A DNA stretch of 64,000 nucleotides, taken from NCBI GenBank assembly GCA_032622095.1, contig CP136064.1:256287863-256351862 (forward strand), read 5' to 3'. This document shows positions 47,883 through 59,859 of the stretch, one piece after another. The position numbers and the translations under genes are program-made. Numbering within the stretch: position 1 is the first letter of the stretch; every line of letters starts with the position of its first letter. The notes under the pieces are model-generated. The model made no database searches. It was given only the letters and a program-made list of their open reading frames with translations, and had not been told where the DNA came from. The DNA is from Siphonodentalium dalli (lineage: Eukaryota; Mollusca; Scaphopoda; Gadilida; Siphonodentaliidae).

Positions 47883-48790
47883 TCTACATCGACACCTCAT
47901 CATTGACCATACATACATGTACCTTCTAGATATAGCAATACAACACACATCACCTCACCATTGGCCATACAGTCACTCCCTGTATACATTTTCTTCACAC
48001 CCATGACCATATACCCACTCATGATATACATACACACCCCACTCATTACCATAGAGTCAATTCAGGTATACGTATACACTTCATCAATGGATATACAAAT
48101 ACCCCGCACGACCATTCGTACACTCCAGATTTGTATATACACCTCGCCCATGAGAATTCAAACACCCCATCCATGATCATACAGATACTCTATGTATACA
48201 TATACACCCATCAATGACAATACAGCCACGGCTGAGTTGCAGATACATCACATATACAACCACGACCACAAGGACACTTCATATATACCCACACACCGCC
48301 AATGGTCATCCAGCTATACTCCAGGTATGCAAAAACACTTCAACAATCATGACCGTACAGCTATTCCATGGACACCTATATACATTACACATATTAGCAT
48401 ACAACCACTCCCTATTTATTCATACACCCACAGTCCCACACATGACCACACAGCCAACATATGTATACATATACACCCATCCATGACACTAGTCATCCAA
48501 GGTACGCATGTATATCCCACACATGACCATACAATCACTATATATATACTAAACAACACACATATGAACATACAGCTACTATTATTACACCCATACACCA
48601 CTTAATTAACCATACAAAAAATCCTTGTTTATAATTCACCTCACACATGGCCATACAGTCACCCCTTGTATACCTATACATATCACCTTGGACTCACCAA
48701 CCCAATTACCATATACTGCAGATAGCCTCTCCTTCGCACATTCATGACAAGACAATATCTCCCTGTAGAACTATTAACCTTATCTATGAC
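47883..48790 (+). repeat. 42-bp degenerate minisatellite, right part
   Basis: Continuation of the array at 45365-46055 with words such as CATGACCATACAGCCAC and TATACATATACACCC; more diverged toward 48790. Confidence 0.75.
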
Positions 48791-49179
48791 TGCACTTTCA
48801 CTCCCTGGCTGCCATTTGGACATACGCCATATATAAAGTTGATTTCCATGCTAATTGTCGAGAACAGCCACATAATATGGTTTCACTCAGTTCCTTTTAG
48901 ACGTTCTGCCCATTTCAATTCAAAAATTTGGCCAGAATCCCAGAAGACATTTTTGGCATAATTCAATACTACAGTTCATCATTTAAAAGGAATTTGTCAT
49001 ACCTCAGAAGGTACAGGGACAACGAGAATGAAACACGTAGTAGTCATTGGATTAAGCATAACATGGTACTAACCAAGTGAGTTATAATTTGCTAACTCTT
49101 GGGAACAGAGAATAATGTTCGGAAAATATGTACAAACAAATCACCTTTTTTTTAAAACCAAATTGGTTGCCATTTTGGA

Positions 49180-50165
49180 AGCCATCTTGAGTAATTTTGT
49201 CTAAAAACACATTCGTGTAGCTCATTTAAGACAGATCAAAACAATAAACATCTTTGATACCAAAGATAGTTCCATTTACTTGAATAAATGGCCCAAACCT
49301 AAAAAGTTAATTTTTGCCAATTTTGATGTCAAGTTTGTGATAGAAAAATTCAACAATTCTGGTAATGTCAGTGGTTACATTAGTAACATTTAACCAATGT
49401 GCAGAAATGTTATAATTTAAATAATATAAGACATAATAGCCAATTGTATTCATCGACCACAACTTGTAAGCGATTACATGGCATGCTGGGTCAATATTTA
49501 CCATTTCCCAGGTTTTGGTCACCATTTAGGCAGCCATTTTCAGAACAACTGACAATTTTGGTTCCATTGAGTTGAAATATTCATAAGTTATGGTATGCCT
49601 CACTTAGTTTGCACAATTTCTTGTTAAAATATGACTAGAATCCTACCGGTGACTTTTGGAGAAATTTCATACCGAGTTCTGACAAATATAATTTTTGAGG
49701 GATCGGAAGGGACTAGGACCTCATGAATGGCATATTTCATTGCTCCAATGATCAGTTAATATGAATAATACAAAAATAAAGTCACAATTCTGAATCAGTT
49801 CCTTACAGCAGAAACTGATCTAGAAGATATTAGTGAAAAAAGGTCAAATTTTCCACTTACGGCTACCATTTTGACGGCCATCTTGATGCGAATTCCAATT
49901 TTACCCTAAAAATGTGGCATTATATCTCTCAAGAGACATACTTACTGTATATGCCGAATTTTAAATTGCGTATTTCGTGGTAAGATTCATTGCGACATTT
50001 AATAAATTATATAGTCATGAAACGCTCTTTAAATTCGGAAAACCCCCTTAAAAGAGGGGTTAAAAGAAAATTTCAGCGTAGCTCCATATCCAATATCAAT
50101 ACGTGTGTGAATATGTACATATGTGCAAAGTTTCATGCTTTAGTCACAATTTGAACAATTGCCTT
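49180..50165 (-). repeat. ~1.3-kb non-coding repeat family, copy c, most complete
   Basis: Inverted relative to copies a, b and d, and the only one that spans both their 5' and 3' halves. On the minus strand it runs from CAATTGTTCAAATTGTG through CAAGATGGCCGTCAAAATGG to GATGGCTTCCAAAATGGCAA. It has no long open frame. GGCNGCCATTTT-like words recur along it. Confidence 0.8.
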
Positions 50166-50560
50166 GAAAATTTGACTTAATCTACTCCACATTACTGTGT
50201 GAGTTGAACAGATAAATATGTTCAATAAACAGCAGATTTACTGATACTCTCTTCCGAAAATCGACGACAAATGAGTAATGTATAAGCAATTTTGATTGGC
50301 TGGTTGCAAAGATATGCGTAACGTGATTGGACAGCCACCTCTTACGCGTGACGTAAGACATATTTTGTTATTAACTCCTCGCCGGGTTAATATCGTGATT
50401 TGTCAACCCGGACACGCCAATAAATTCCTGTGGGATTCGCGGGAGAAAATTAATGATCATATAATAACACAATGTATAGAATGGGTTTATTGAATGGAAT
50501 ACGGGTAGGATCATGCAATACATTGACGTATAAAACCATCGCTGTATTATTGCATTGCAG
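50166..50560. other. End of intron 1, no other feature
   Basis: No repeat or gene recognised. The stretch ends in the acceptor TTGCATTGCAG. Confidence 0.5.
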
Positions 50561-50737
50561 AACTGATATGCGATCGGCACCATCATGAGATTGGAGGAAG
50601 ATGCATGTTGTTTGTTGCGGGACCAGTCACGTGGTATGAAGCACGTGACGGATGCCGAGCAGTGGGAGGCAGACTGGCAATCGTTGATTCCAACACGACA
50701 TTTTTGGCAATCAGAGAAATCATTATGGAGAAGTCAG
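50561..50737 (+). CDS. PAN/apple-C-type lectin gene, exon 2 (first half of the lectin domain)
   Basis: 177 nt between the acceptor TTGCATTGCAG (ends 50560) and the donor GTGAGG (50738). The first two bases AA complete the codon begun by the last G of exon 1 (Glu), and the last base G is completed by TT of exon 3 (Val); both junctions are phase 1. It encodes LICDRHHHEIGGRCMLFV, then the hallmark TWYEARDGCRAVGGRLAIVD and FLAIREIIMEKS, which is the N-terminal half of a long-form C-type lectin domain with its N-terminal cysteine pair (LIC, GGRC) and the first core cysteine (RDGC). It has no usable open frame of its own beyond the exon, so a length-based gene search would miss it. Confidence 0.85.
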
Positions 50738-50745
50738 GTGAGGTG

Positions 50746-52715
50746 GTAAATACAATGATAGGGTCCATGATATAAATACAATGATTAGGTCTATGATAGA
50801 AATACAATGATAAGGTCCTTGATATAAATACAATGATAAGGTCCATGATATAAATACAATGATAAGGTCCATATTATAAACACAATGATAATGTCCATGA
50901 TATAAATACAATGATTAGGCCCATGATATAAATACAATGATGATATAAATACAATGATAAGGTTCATACTATCAATACAATGATATGGTCCTTGATATGG
51001 TCCGTGATATAAATACAATGATTAGGTCCATGATATACATACAATGATAAGGTCTATGATATAAATACGGTGATAAGGTCCATGATATAAATACAGTGAT
51101 AAGGTCCATGATATAAATACAGTGATAGGTCCCTGATATAAGTACAATGATAAAGTCAATGCTATAAAGTACATTGATAAATACAATGATAAGGTACATG
51201 ACATAAAATGTCCATGATATAAATACAGTAATAATGTCCATGATATAAATACAATGATAAGTTCCATGACATAAATAGAATGATATGGTCCATGATATAA
51301 ATACGGTGATAGGTTCATGATATAAATACTGAGATGATGTCCATGATATAAATACGGTGATAGGTTCATGATATAAATACTGAGTTGATGTCCATGATAT
51401 AAATACAATGATAAGGTCCATGATATAAATATAATGATATGGTCCATGATTTAAAAACAATGATAAGGTTCATGATATAAATACAGATAAGGTCCATGAT
51501 ATAAATACAATGGTAATGTCCATGGTATAAATACAATGATAAGGTCCATGATATAAATACAACGATAAGGTCCATGATATAAATACAGCGATAAGGTCCA
51601 TGATATAAATACAATGATAATGTCCATGATATAAATACAACGATCAGGTCCATAATATAAATACGGCGATAAGGTCCATGATATAAATACAATGATAGTG
51701 TCCATGATATAAATACAATGATGATGTACATGATATAAATACAATGATAAGGTCCATGATATAAATACAATGATAAGGTCCATGATAGAAATACAATGAT
51801 AAGGTCCATGATATGGATAAAGTTATAAGGTCCATGATATAAGTACAATGATAAAGTCCATGCTATAAGGTACATTGATAAATACAATGATAAGGTCATG
51901 ATATACATACAATGAAAATATCCATGATATAAATACAATGATAATATCCGTGATATAAATATAATGATAATATCCATGATATAAATATAATGATAATATC
52001 CATGATATAAATACAATTATAAGGTTCATGATATAAATACAATGATAATGTCCATGATATAAATATAATGATACTATCCATGATATAAGTACAATGATAA
52101 GGCTCATGATATAAATACAATGTTAATGTCCAAGATATAAATACAAGTATGAGGTCCATGATATAAATACAATGATAAGGTCCATGATATAAATACAATG
52201 ATAAGGTTAATGATATAAACACAATGCTAAGGTCCATGATATAAATACAGTGATACGGTCCATGATATAACTACAATGATAACGTCCATGATATAACTAC
52301 AATGATAAGGTCCATGATATAAATACAGTGATAAGGTACGTGATATAAATACACTGATAATGTTCATGATATAAATACAATGATAAGATCCATGATATAA
52401 ATACAATGGTAATGCCCATGATATACATATAGTTATAAGGTCCATGATATAAGTACAATGATAAAGTCCATGCTATAAGGTACATTTATAAATACAATGA
52501 TAATGTCCATGATATAAATACAGTGATAATATACATGATATAAATACAATTATAAGGTTCATGATATACATACAATGATAATGTCCATGTTATAAATATA
52601 ATGATAATATCCATGATATAAATACAATGATAAGGTTCATGATATAAATACAATGTTAATGTCCATGATATAAATACAAGTATAATGTAGATTGTATAAA
52701 TACAATCATAAGGTC
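50746..52715. repeat. 26-bp minisatellite, ~75 units
   Basis: The unit TCCATGATATAAATACAATG with ATAAGG repeats every 26 bp with moderate divergence. It starts within about ten bases of the exon 2 splice donor. Because the unit lacks stops on the minus strand, all three minus frames stay open for long stretches (YLYHGPYHCIYIMDLIIVFI-type repeats); these are not genes. Confidence 0.9.
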
Positions 52716-53606
52716 GATGGTGCAAAGTACTTAGAACAATGAGCCTCTGAGCAGGAAAATATGCAACTACTATAATCCTGTTTGAAAAAGAGTAGGGGAT
52801 ACCGCACCCACCCATTGAAACTGACAACTTCTCAAACGACAATAAACCCCAATCATTCTAATTAAATAGTGTTTAACGTTTCAGTGTAACAGTGAAATAA
52901 GTTTGTGTTGCCGGATAAGAGATGGGAAATTTTATTTTATTTTATAACTTATCTCGTTTAAACGAGATCGTTATAATATAACAGTTACTAGTGGCCAGTC
53001 CAGACGGTTGCACCGGGAATGGATAGGTAACAACTTGTACCCACCACCACCCCTTCATTGAAACAAGATTTTTTTTTCGCTCCTGATTATATAAAGGGAC
53101 CATTACGAATCAAACAAAAATCCATATTTTCACTCCCCTGCATTTTTTTAATGAAGACTTTAAAAGCCCCGATGTACATCTTGTTTACAGTTTGAAACAT
53201 AACATAACATAACATAACATAACAATAACACAATATATGTGTTGCTAGAACCAAAGAGAGGACATTCGTGCAGTTGTCATCCACCCAAACATGTTGCATG
53301 GGGATATTCTAAGGTAGCAGCCTTTCTTCCCGAGACTAGTTTGAAAACCACATACTCCCTTTTGAAATTATTTGTCCGTTTATGACCGTTCCCAACCCTG
53401 CCAACAGGGGTTCAATTTCAACCAGAACCGTGTGCTTAATTTATATTGGTGTATGATGTTAAACATCCACTCTACATGTATGCCCACATTTAAAGTATTG
53501 GGATAAAGAATCTTGAATGTGTCTTATCGGAAATAAAAGTAATACAACAATTGAGTGAAAACTAAACTCATACACACAAACGTTATATAAAAAAGACTTG
53601 CAGTTT
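52716..53606. other. No gene recognised (intron 2)
   Basis: CGACAATAAACCCCAATCAT near 52837 matches the tail of the SINE at 42742-43050 and may be a truncated SINE end. ATAAC pentamers repeat at about 53199-53224. Confidence 0.5.
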
Positions 53607-53861
53607 TTAACCCTTTGAGTGCCAGGTCGATTTTTGTATCAACCCATATACCCTGTGCCAATGCATTCTCTTATATATGCGAATCGACCATAGGTCGCCT
53701 CGCATATATAAGATAATGCATTGGCCTATTATTATTATTTTATTTTTTTTATTTTTTTTTACAATTTTTTCAATTTTAATAATTTATTCTTATATTCTTT
53801 AACAGACTTATTTTGTAGGTTTAGGGCCGATGAGATCGGCCCCTGGCACTCAAAGGGTTAA
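53607..53861. mobile_element. TTAA-flanked MITE with piggyBac-like ends, ~255 bp
   Basis: TTAACCCTTTGAGTGCCAGG at the left end and CCTGGCACTCAAAGGGTTAA at the right form perfect 20-bp inverted ends including TTAA. Inside is one copy of the 67-bp palindrome (53658-53724) followed by an AT-rich stretch. The terminal sequence differs from that of the MITEs at 20924 and 60855 after CCCTTT, yet the palindrome is the same. Confidence 0.9.
53658..53724. repeat. 67-bp near-perfect palindrome, copy 3
   Basis: Same sequence as copies 1 and 2 with two or three changes; single copy in this MITE. Confidence 0.95.
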
Positions 53862-53949
53862 ATAGTATAAATTTGGAATTTTCATGATAAACCAGAACAT
53901 AATATTATAAGTCAATAAATAAATCAGAAAAGTCAGCAGCTTTCTAAAC

Positions 53950-55100
53950 TGATAGATGATTATTAGTATCAAAATGTAAAATGTATAATTAATGTCCAAC
54001 AGAGCGGCATATGTTTTATATATCAGCACCCATACAATATGGTGCTTGTAACTTCCTATATACGTTTCATTCGAACCGTATAGATAGGTAGTGTAACAAT
54101 ATTTTATTAACGGCTGTGTTGGTTGCTGTAAAAAAAACCCTCTAAATGTACTCCCTAATTTGGGACAAATTTATCACCAATAAGCAAATGGCTACCTCCC
54201 CTATGACTCTGCATATCATTCTTATATAAGAATGAAATCACATTCTGCCGATTTTGATATACAATTTATGAAATTAACTTTATTCTCTATTCCCAACTGA
54301 TCACCCCAGAGGTGTGTTCCATATATATATAAGAATGTGGGCAGGCACTGGCTTAGTGTTCATTGCTTCTAAGTGCATGAACAAATTATCCTGTCAGCAA
54401 AATGATATGGCCATGTACAGATTTGATCGGCACATAGAGCTGTTCCTCAACTCAAATCAAACTTGAAAATAGATCACGATTTTAGCCGATGTTGGGGGTC
54501 TTGTAGAATATGCAGAAAGGTAAAAATATATCAAAAGACCCACCAGCCCAAAGTTTTTACATTTGGTAGGGAATGGGCAAATAAAGATTTAATTAATAGT
54601 GGCCCCATAGACAAGTATAACTTTCCCTTAGGAAATGTTCAGATAATAAGTTCAACAAATGGCCACAGGTCATTTATTAAACTTATTATCTGAACATTTC
54701 CCACAAATGAATTGCAATTCTTCAACACCTGTATTATCAGTTATTCTGAAGAAAGTGACTGATAGATGATTATTAGTATCAAAATGTATAATTAATGTCC
54801 AACAGAGCGGCATATGTTTTCTGTTTTGTTTTTTTAAATGTTTATTATCCAAAGATATACATACATAAGCGGTCATTTTACATATATGTGTGCCGTCAAA
54901 CATTTATCAGTGGGCCGTGTGGGGGGGGGGGGGGGTAACCAAACCAACTTACATTTATGCATAAATACGTAGTATAAGCTAATCATGCATCAGCACCCAG
55001 AAAAGATGGTGCTGGTAACTTCCGTTATATACGTTTCATTCTAACCGTATAGATATATAGTGTAACAATATTTAATAATGGTTGTGTTGGTTGTTGCAAA
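53950..55100 (+). repeat. Local duplication, second copy split by an insertion
   Basis: GATAGATGATTATTAGTATC, AATGTCCAACAGAGCGGCAT, and TACGTTTCATTC.AACCGTAT occur at 53951-54130 and again at 54762-55100. In the second copy about 165 bp (54820-54985, including a G run near 54921) are inserted. Confidence 0.8.
54631..54702. repeat. Hairpin with 22-bp perfect arms
   Basis: GGAAATGTTCAGATAATAAG with TT at 54631-54652 is mirrored at 54681-54702 with a 28-base loop. Confidence 0.85.
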
Positions 55101-55171
55101 CCAACTATATCTGATATGGTTATTCTTGTCGTATTGCAAACAACAGCGCAGCCGTTACTACAATATTTATT

Positions 55172-56215
55172 TTTCTCAAATCCACCAACATCATAACAAT
55201 TCGTCGGGACCCACCGGCATCATGGTGATTCGCCGGGACCCACGAACATCATAGCAATTCACCGGAATCCACCGCCATCAAACTATTCATCGGGACCCAC
55301 CACCATCATAGCAATTCACCGGGACCCACCACCACCATAGCAATTCACCGGGACCCACCACCATCATAGCAATTCACCGGGACCCACTACCACCATAGCA
55401 ATTCACCGGGACCCACCACCATCATAGCAATTCACCGGGACCCACCACCACCATAGCAATTCGTCGGGACCCACCACCATCATAGCAATTCGTCGGGACC
55501 CACCACCATCATAGCAATTCACCGGGACCCACCACCACCATAGCAATTCACCGGGAGCCACCACCATCATAGCAATTCACCGGGACCCACCACCATCATA
55601 GCAATTCACCGGGACCCACCACCACCATAGCAATTCACCGGGACCCACCACCATCATAGGAATTCACCGGGAGCCACCACCATCATAGCAATTCACCGGG
55701 ACCCACCACCATCATAGGAATTCACCGGGACCCACCACCATCATAGCAATTCACCGGGACCCACCACCACCATAGCAATTCACCGGGAGCCACCACCATC
55801 ATAGCAATTCACCGGGACCCACCACCACCATAGCAATTCACCGGGACCCACCACCATCATAGGAATTCACCGGGAGCCACCACCATCATAGCAATTCACC
55901 GGGACCCACCACCATCATAGGAATTCACCGGGACCCACCACCATCATAGCAATTCACCGGGACCCACCACCACCATAGCAATTCACCGGGAGCCACCACC
56001 ATCATAGCAATTCACCGGGACCCACCACCACCATAGCAATTCACCGGGACCCACCACCATCATAGGAATTCGTCGGGACACACCACCATCATAGGAATTC
56101 GTCGGTGTCCACCACCATCATAGCAATTCACCGGGACCCACCTGCATGATAGCAATTTGTCGGGACGCACCGGCATCATAGCAAATCACCAAGATCGACC
56201 AACATCATAGCGAAT
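55172..56215 (+). repeat. 29-bp minisatellite, ~35 units
   Basis: The unit GGGACCCACCACCATCATAG with CAATTCACC repeats every 29 bp (for example 55321, 55350). There is a recurring GGAATTC variant, and blocks of three to five units are themselves repeated, which points to recent expansion. It ends about 75 bp before the exon 3 acceptor. Confidence 0.95.
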
Positions 56216-56290
56216 AAGCAGGTCCACTTAACCAGGGTTGGGTAATGAATTCTGCAATATAAAAGTTAACAATCTTGTCTTTTTTTCCAG

Positions 56291-56523
56291 TTCAGGACGC
56301 ATCCTTCAATTTTGTCTGGGTGGACGGCAACGACGAGGAAGTAGAGGGAAACTGGGTCATCTGGAACAACAGTAGCCTCACCTGGACGGGCTGGGCACAA
56401 TGGGAGCCAAACAAGGATTGGGCGGCGGTCCAGGATTGCATGCTGTACATCAAATCCAGAAACTTCTACCTGGACGACAATTATTGCAAGGTGGCGGCAG
56501 CTTACATTTGTGAACTCAAATGA
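56291..56523 (+). CDS. PAN/apple-C-type lectin gene, exon 3 (second half of the lectin domain, stop)
   Basis: 233 nt after the acceptor TTTTTTCCAG. The first two bases TT complete Val with the last G of exon 2. It encodes FVWVDGNDEEVEGNWVIWNN, TWTGWAQWEPNKDW, QDCMLYIKSRNFYLDDNYC and AAAYICELK, then TGA. WVDG corresponds to the core WIGL motif, EPN is the mannose-type sugar/calcium motif, and the cysteines in QDC, DNYC and YIC complete the domain. The usual WND calcium motif before the third cysteine reads LDD here, so calcium or sugar binding may be altered. The full product is 238 residues with all six lectin-domain cysteines. A broken duplicate of this exon lies at 6130-6361. Confidence 0.9.
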
Positions 56524-56547
56524 ATGAGTGAGAAACCAATCTGACAG

Positions 56548-56601
56548 AATAAAAATAAATCTTCTTGAAGCTATTTTACTTCATATGTTTGGTGAAATAA
56601 A
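56548..56601 (+). promoter_or_regulatory. Polyadenylation signals of the lectin gene
   Basis: AATAAA at 56548-56553, 56554-56559 and 56596-56601. The last is also present in the duplicate 3' UTR near 6440. Confidence 0.6.
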
Positions 56602-56637
56602 TAAACTAAGGTATAATCCCAAAAAGCATTGGATTTC

Positions 56638-57154
56638 CGGGGGGGGGGGGTAATACAAAAAATAGCAGGAAGGTATGCCGGGGGCGGGTGGGTGACAGGA
56701 GGGGCAAACACGTGTTTTTTTATAACCTCTCGCACATTTTTTACTAAAGACCTTTTGTGCCCATATTTGACATTTGTAACAGTTTCAAATATATTATAAG
56801 AATGTATAACTACAAAAACACCATTTTTATGTTACTGGAACCTCAGCTATGGTATCTTACATATGGGATGGTGGGGTGAAAAAAATCCTTTCCGATACCC
56901 TTCGGAAAGAAGCTTCGAGAAATGTAAAACTGAAATAAATAAACTTGTCCTGATGTAACTAAAGTTTAGATCATTGTGTGCATGGAAAAATAACGAGCTG
57001 CTGTTTCAAACATTAATGTGACAAACAATGGCTAGAAAATAACTCATCAGTGCATCAAGCCAATCAGTGAATTATTTGCATGTCTGTCAATCAGATGATC
57101 TCTCACAAGACCTATTAAAAGTATCCACGTCTGGTATAGTACTGTGACTGCCTG
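56638..57154. other. No gene recognised
   Basis: Starts with a G run and is otherwise featureless. Confidence 0.5.
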
Positions 57155-58325
57155 TCATCTATATATATATAAAGCGAGTAGGATATTCTGGATTTTTCTC
57201 GCAGACCAGTGGACCGAGTTCAACCAAATTTGGTGTGGTGACATAACTGTGTTAGTTTTTCAAAACTTTGAATTAAAAAAAAAAAATTAAAAAAAAATTG
57301 GTTTTTGTTAAATTGAGCAAGGAGTTCAATCTAAAACAAAAAAAATTTAAAACATATATTATATATTTTGGAAGATCTGTCTGTGTGTGTGTGGTGTGTG
57401 TGTGTGTTCGCGATGAACTCGAAAACGGCCGACCCGATTTCGATAAAACTTCGTATGTGAGGGTACTATCGGCCGGGAAGAGGCATAGGCATATTAATTT
57501 TCAGATGCGAGGTCAAATTTTCACGTGCCGATGTCAAATCTGTTTTTACGCTGTGTTACGGGACTTTCATTTGAGTTCGGTGCTTACAAATCGATTCGAA
57601 ACAGCGCGAATACTAAAATGCCAGTCATAATAATGACACTGTGAGAATCTTTCGTGTTTCCTCTTTCCAATGATATATAATGCGTATGTATCCGTTTTAG
57701 TTATCTGCCTCAATTATCAAGAATAAGTGGTACTATCTCCCATCAGGATAAAAACAATGCGTAACTTCTATGACGTCGTTAGAGGTCATAACGTTAGATC
57801 ACGTTAACGCTTAACCGGCCGATGCATTTGACTGTTTCAGACGTCTTGGCGATATCTCGGGCACCGATGGTAATTTATCTTTACGTTGAAACTTGATAAT
57901 TAATGAGCGTGTGTATATGAGGCGCGTTTATATACTTGAGTGGAAATCAAATCGGGTTAAACTGGCGGATTGTTACGAACGAAATTTGATGCATAGGGTA
58001 TCTCGGTATCCGCTGGGCCGATTTCCCGGTATCCGCTGGGTCGATTTCCACCATTTTTCGGGTGTTGGTGTTGGACCCCACCTGGCCTTGACATTCAAAA
58101 TGGTCAATTCAAGGTCAAAGCCCGGACGAAGTCGGGTCACCTTCTAGTTATATATAAATCAAAATGCTTCAATGATCAAATTGTGCTTGAAGCGTACAAA
58201 GGGGCCGCCGCTGAATAAAGGCTCTGTCTAAGGATCAAAATGTGCGCGAAGTCCCACAAAAGGGGCCACATGTCTCTCTGACGCTGTATATAGGCTTCCG
58301 AATAGAGCCTGTTTCAGCTAGTTTA
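57155..58325 (-). repeat. ACTAG-headed composite repeat, inverted copy
   Basis: Read on the minus strand from 58325: ACTAGCTGAAACAGGCTC, GGCCCCTTTTGTGGGACTTC, then a second head ACTAGAAGGTGACCCGACTT with TTTGACCTTGAATTGACC, ending in GAAAAATCCAGAATATCCTA and an AT tail. The same two modules are found at 26247-27062 in the other order. The open frames at 57298-57630 and 57893-58147 are inside it and are not genes. Confidence 0.6.
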
Positions 58326-59855
58326 GTATATAGTTTCAGTAGACTAACAAAAGTGGTATGGAATATGTTAGATAATGGGCTGGTTGACAGACAAATCAGG
58401 AAATAGTTTAGAAATTATGGAATTGTGTGTGTCCTGCACAATGACCTAGGTTTACAATTTATAAAAAAAATTAAATTAAAACAGCTTCTGAAACAAGTTA
58501 AACTGTTATTTGAACTAAATGATATCATTTCCCAGTCACACGAGTGATATCATTAGAGTTTTATGCGGTTTTAGACCAAATTTAGTGAAATTTGGGGGGT
58601 GGTTGTCAAAAAATTGGGAGTAGAAAATTATTTTGTTTGCAGGTTTGGGGGTGGTGGGTCCCCGAAAATGCCAGATGCACAAAAACGGCATACCTTCTTG
58701 CAAATTTTGTACTACCCCCCCCCCCCCATGGGTTTCCTATTGTTATACACTCGTAGAATTATTTGTAAACAACTGGTTTTTCAGCTTTTCCGTATATGTA
58801 ACCTAAGTAGGGAAGACCAGTTGCAACCAACATATAGTGGAGCGGATATGTGCCAGAAATAGGCGAATCGTTACACTTTGTGAATAAATTACAAAATATT
58901 ACACACTTAATCTTTGGTATGTCTCGGTTTAAAAAAATCGGTAGGCACAAAAATCCGAGGTCAGTTAGGGTGATTAAGCAGTTGTCATAGCAACCAACCC
59001 CTGTGATAATTTACGGTATAGGGCAGTTTATTTGACGACCAACTATGTGAATAGTATCAGCCATATCGATGTAGGCATTGCTTTATCCAATAGAGAAAAG
59101 ACCAATATATATAACAGACTGTAAAAGTTGGGCCCAGATCACCAAAATTTAGCTTGTTGCCATGGAAACTAATGGATTTTCTTCAAAAACTGAGTAAAAA
59201 AATAATAATTTTGACTTAGTTTGTACCTGTCAGCACAAAATTCATGTCATAAGTCTCAATTTAAGATAATATCATCTTCGGTAATCCATAAAGACAATAT
59301 AACAGATTTTTCGCATTTAGCTAGTGATTGATCACAATAAACGAAGTTTTATTTGAACACTGGTTGGCGCGAATTGGCAGTTTTGAGATTGGCTGGTTGT
59401 TGATAAATTGAAGTTCAGGTAGTATCTTTGGTTCACATGTTAAGAATGGGAATTCCTGTTATAAGATTACATTCGTAGCTCTGAAATATGAGAGATATAT
59501 ATGTATATATCATCAAAGCAGATTTCCCCGTACCCATATTTAGGCCCTAGTTGCCATGGGAACAAGCTTTCCCCAATTAACTCTGCCAATACGTACACTA
59601 TGAGCTGATAGGTATCCAGACACCCCCAGGATTTAACCTTCACCTGGCTCATTTTCCTCCGCATGATGTCCCTCAACATTTAATCAATGTTAACACGAAA
59701 AAAAGTGGTCGTGTAGACACCAGACCAGATGGCGTCAAACATGGCCGCCGTTTTATCAGACGGGTCACTAAGTCAGTTTGATGCAAATTATAGTGAGAAA
59801 ATCTTGTCATATGTATACAAATGTATATATTTTTGTGAAGCTAAGATATAATTGC
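58326..59855. other. No gene recognised
   Basis: C and G runs near 58590 and 58717-58731. No domain in any frame. Confidence 0.5.
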
Positions 59856-59859
59856 ACTT

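Larger units (their letters stand above)
26087..50560 (+). other. Intron 1 of the lectin gene (24.5 kb)
   Basis: Bounded by GTAAGA at 26087 and TTGCATTGCAG at 50550-50560. It is filled with repeats listed separately. I find no further lectin-like exon inside, although a small one could escape notice. Confidence 0.65.
50738..56290 (+). other. Intron 2 of the lectin gene (5.6 kb)
   Basis: Donor GTGAGG, acceptor TTTTTTCCAG. Contains a 26-bp minisatellite at its very start, a MITE, a local duplication and a 29-bp minisatellite near its end. Confidence 0.75.

Noticed and set aside
50583-52842. Many long minus-strand frames with YLYHGPYHCIYI-type repeats
   Set aside because: All three frames are open because the 26-bp unit lacks stops on that strand; it is a minisatellite.
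55172-56215. Regular 29-bp repeats resembling a CRISPR array
   Set aside because: Repeats are contiguous with no unique spacers, lie in an intron of a eukaryotic gene, and no cas genes are present.
57298-58147. Two open frames after the lectin gene
   Set aside because: They fall inside the inverted ACTAG-headed repeat.
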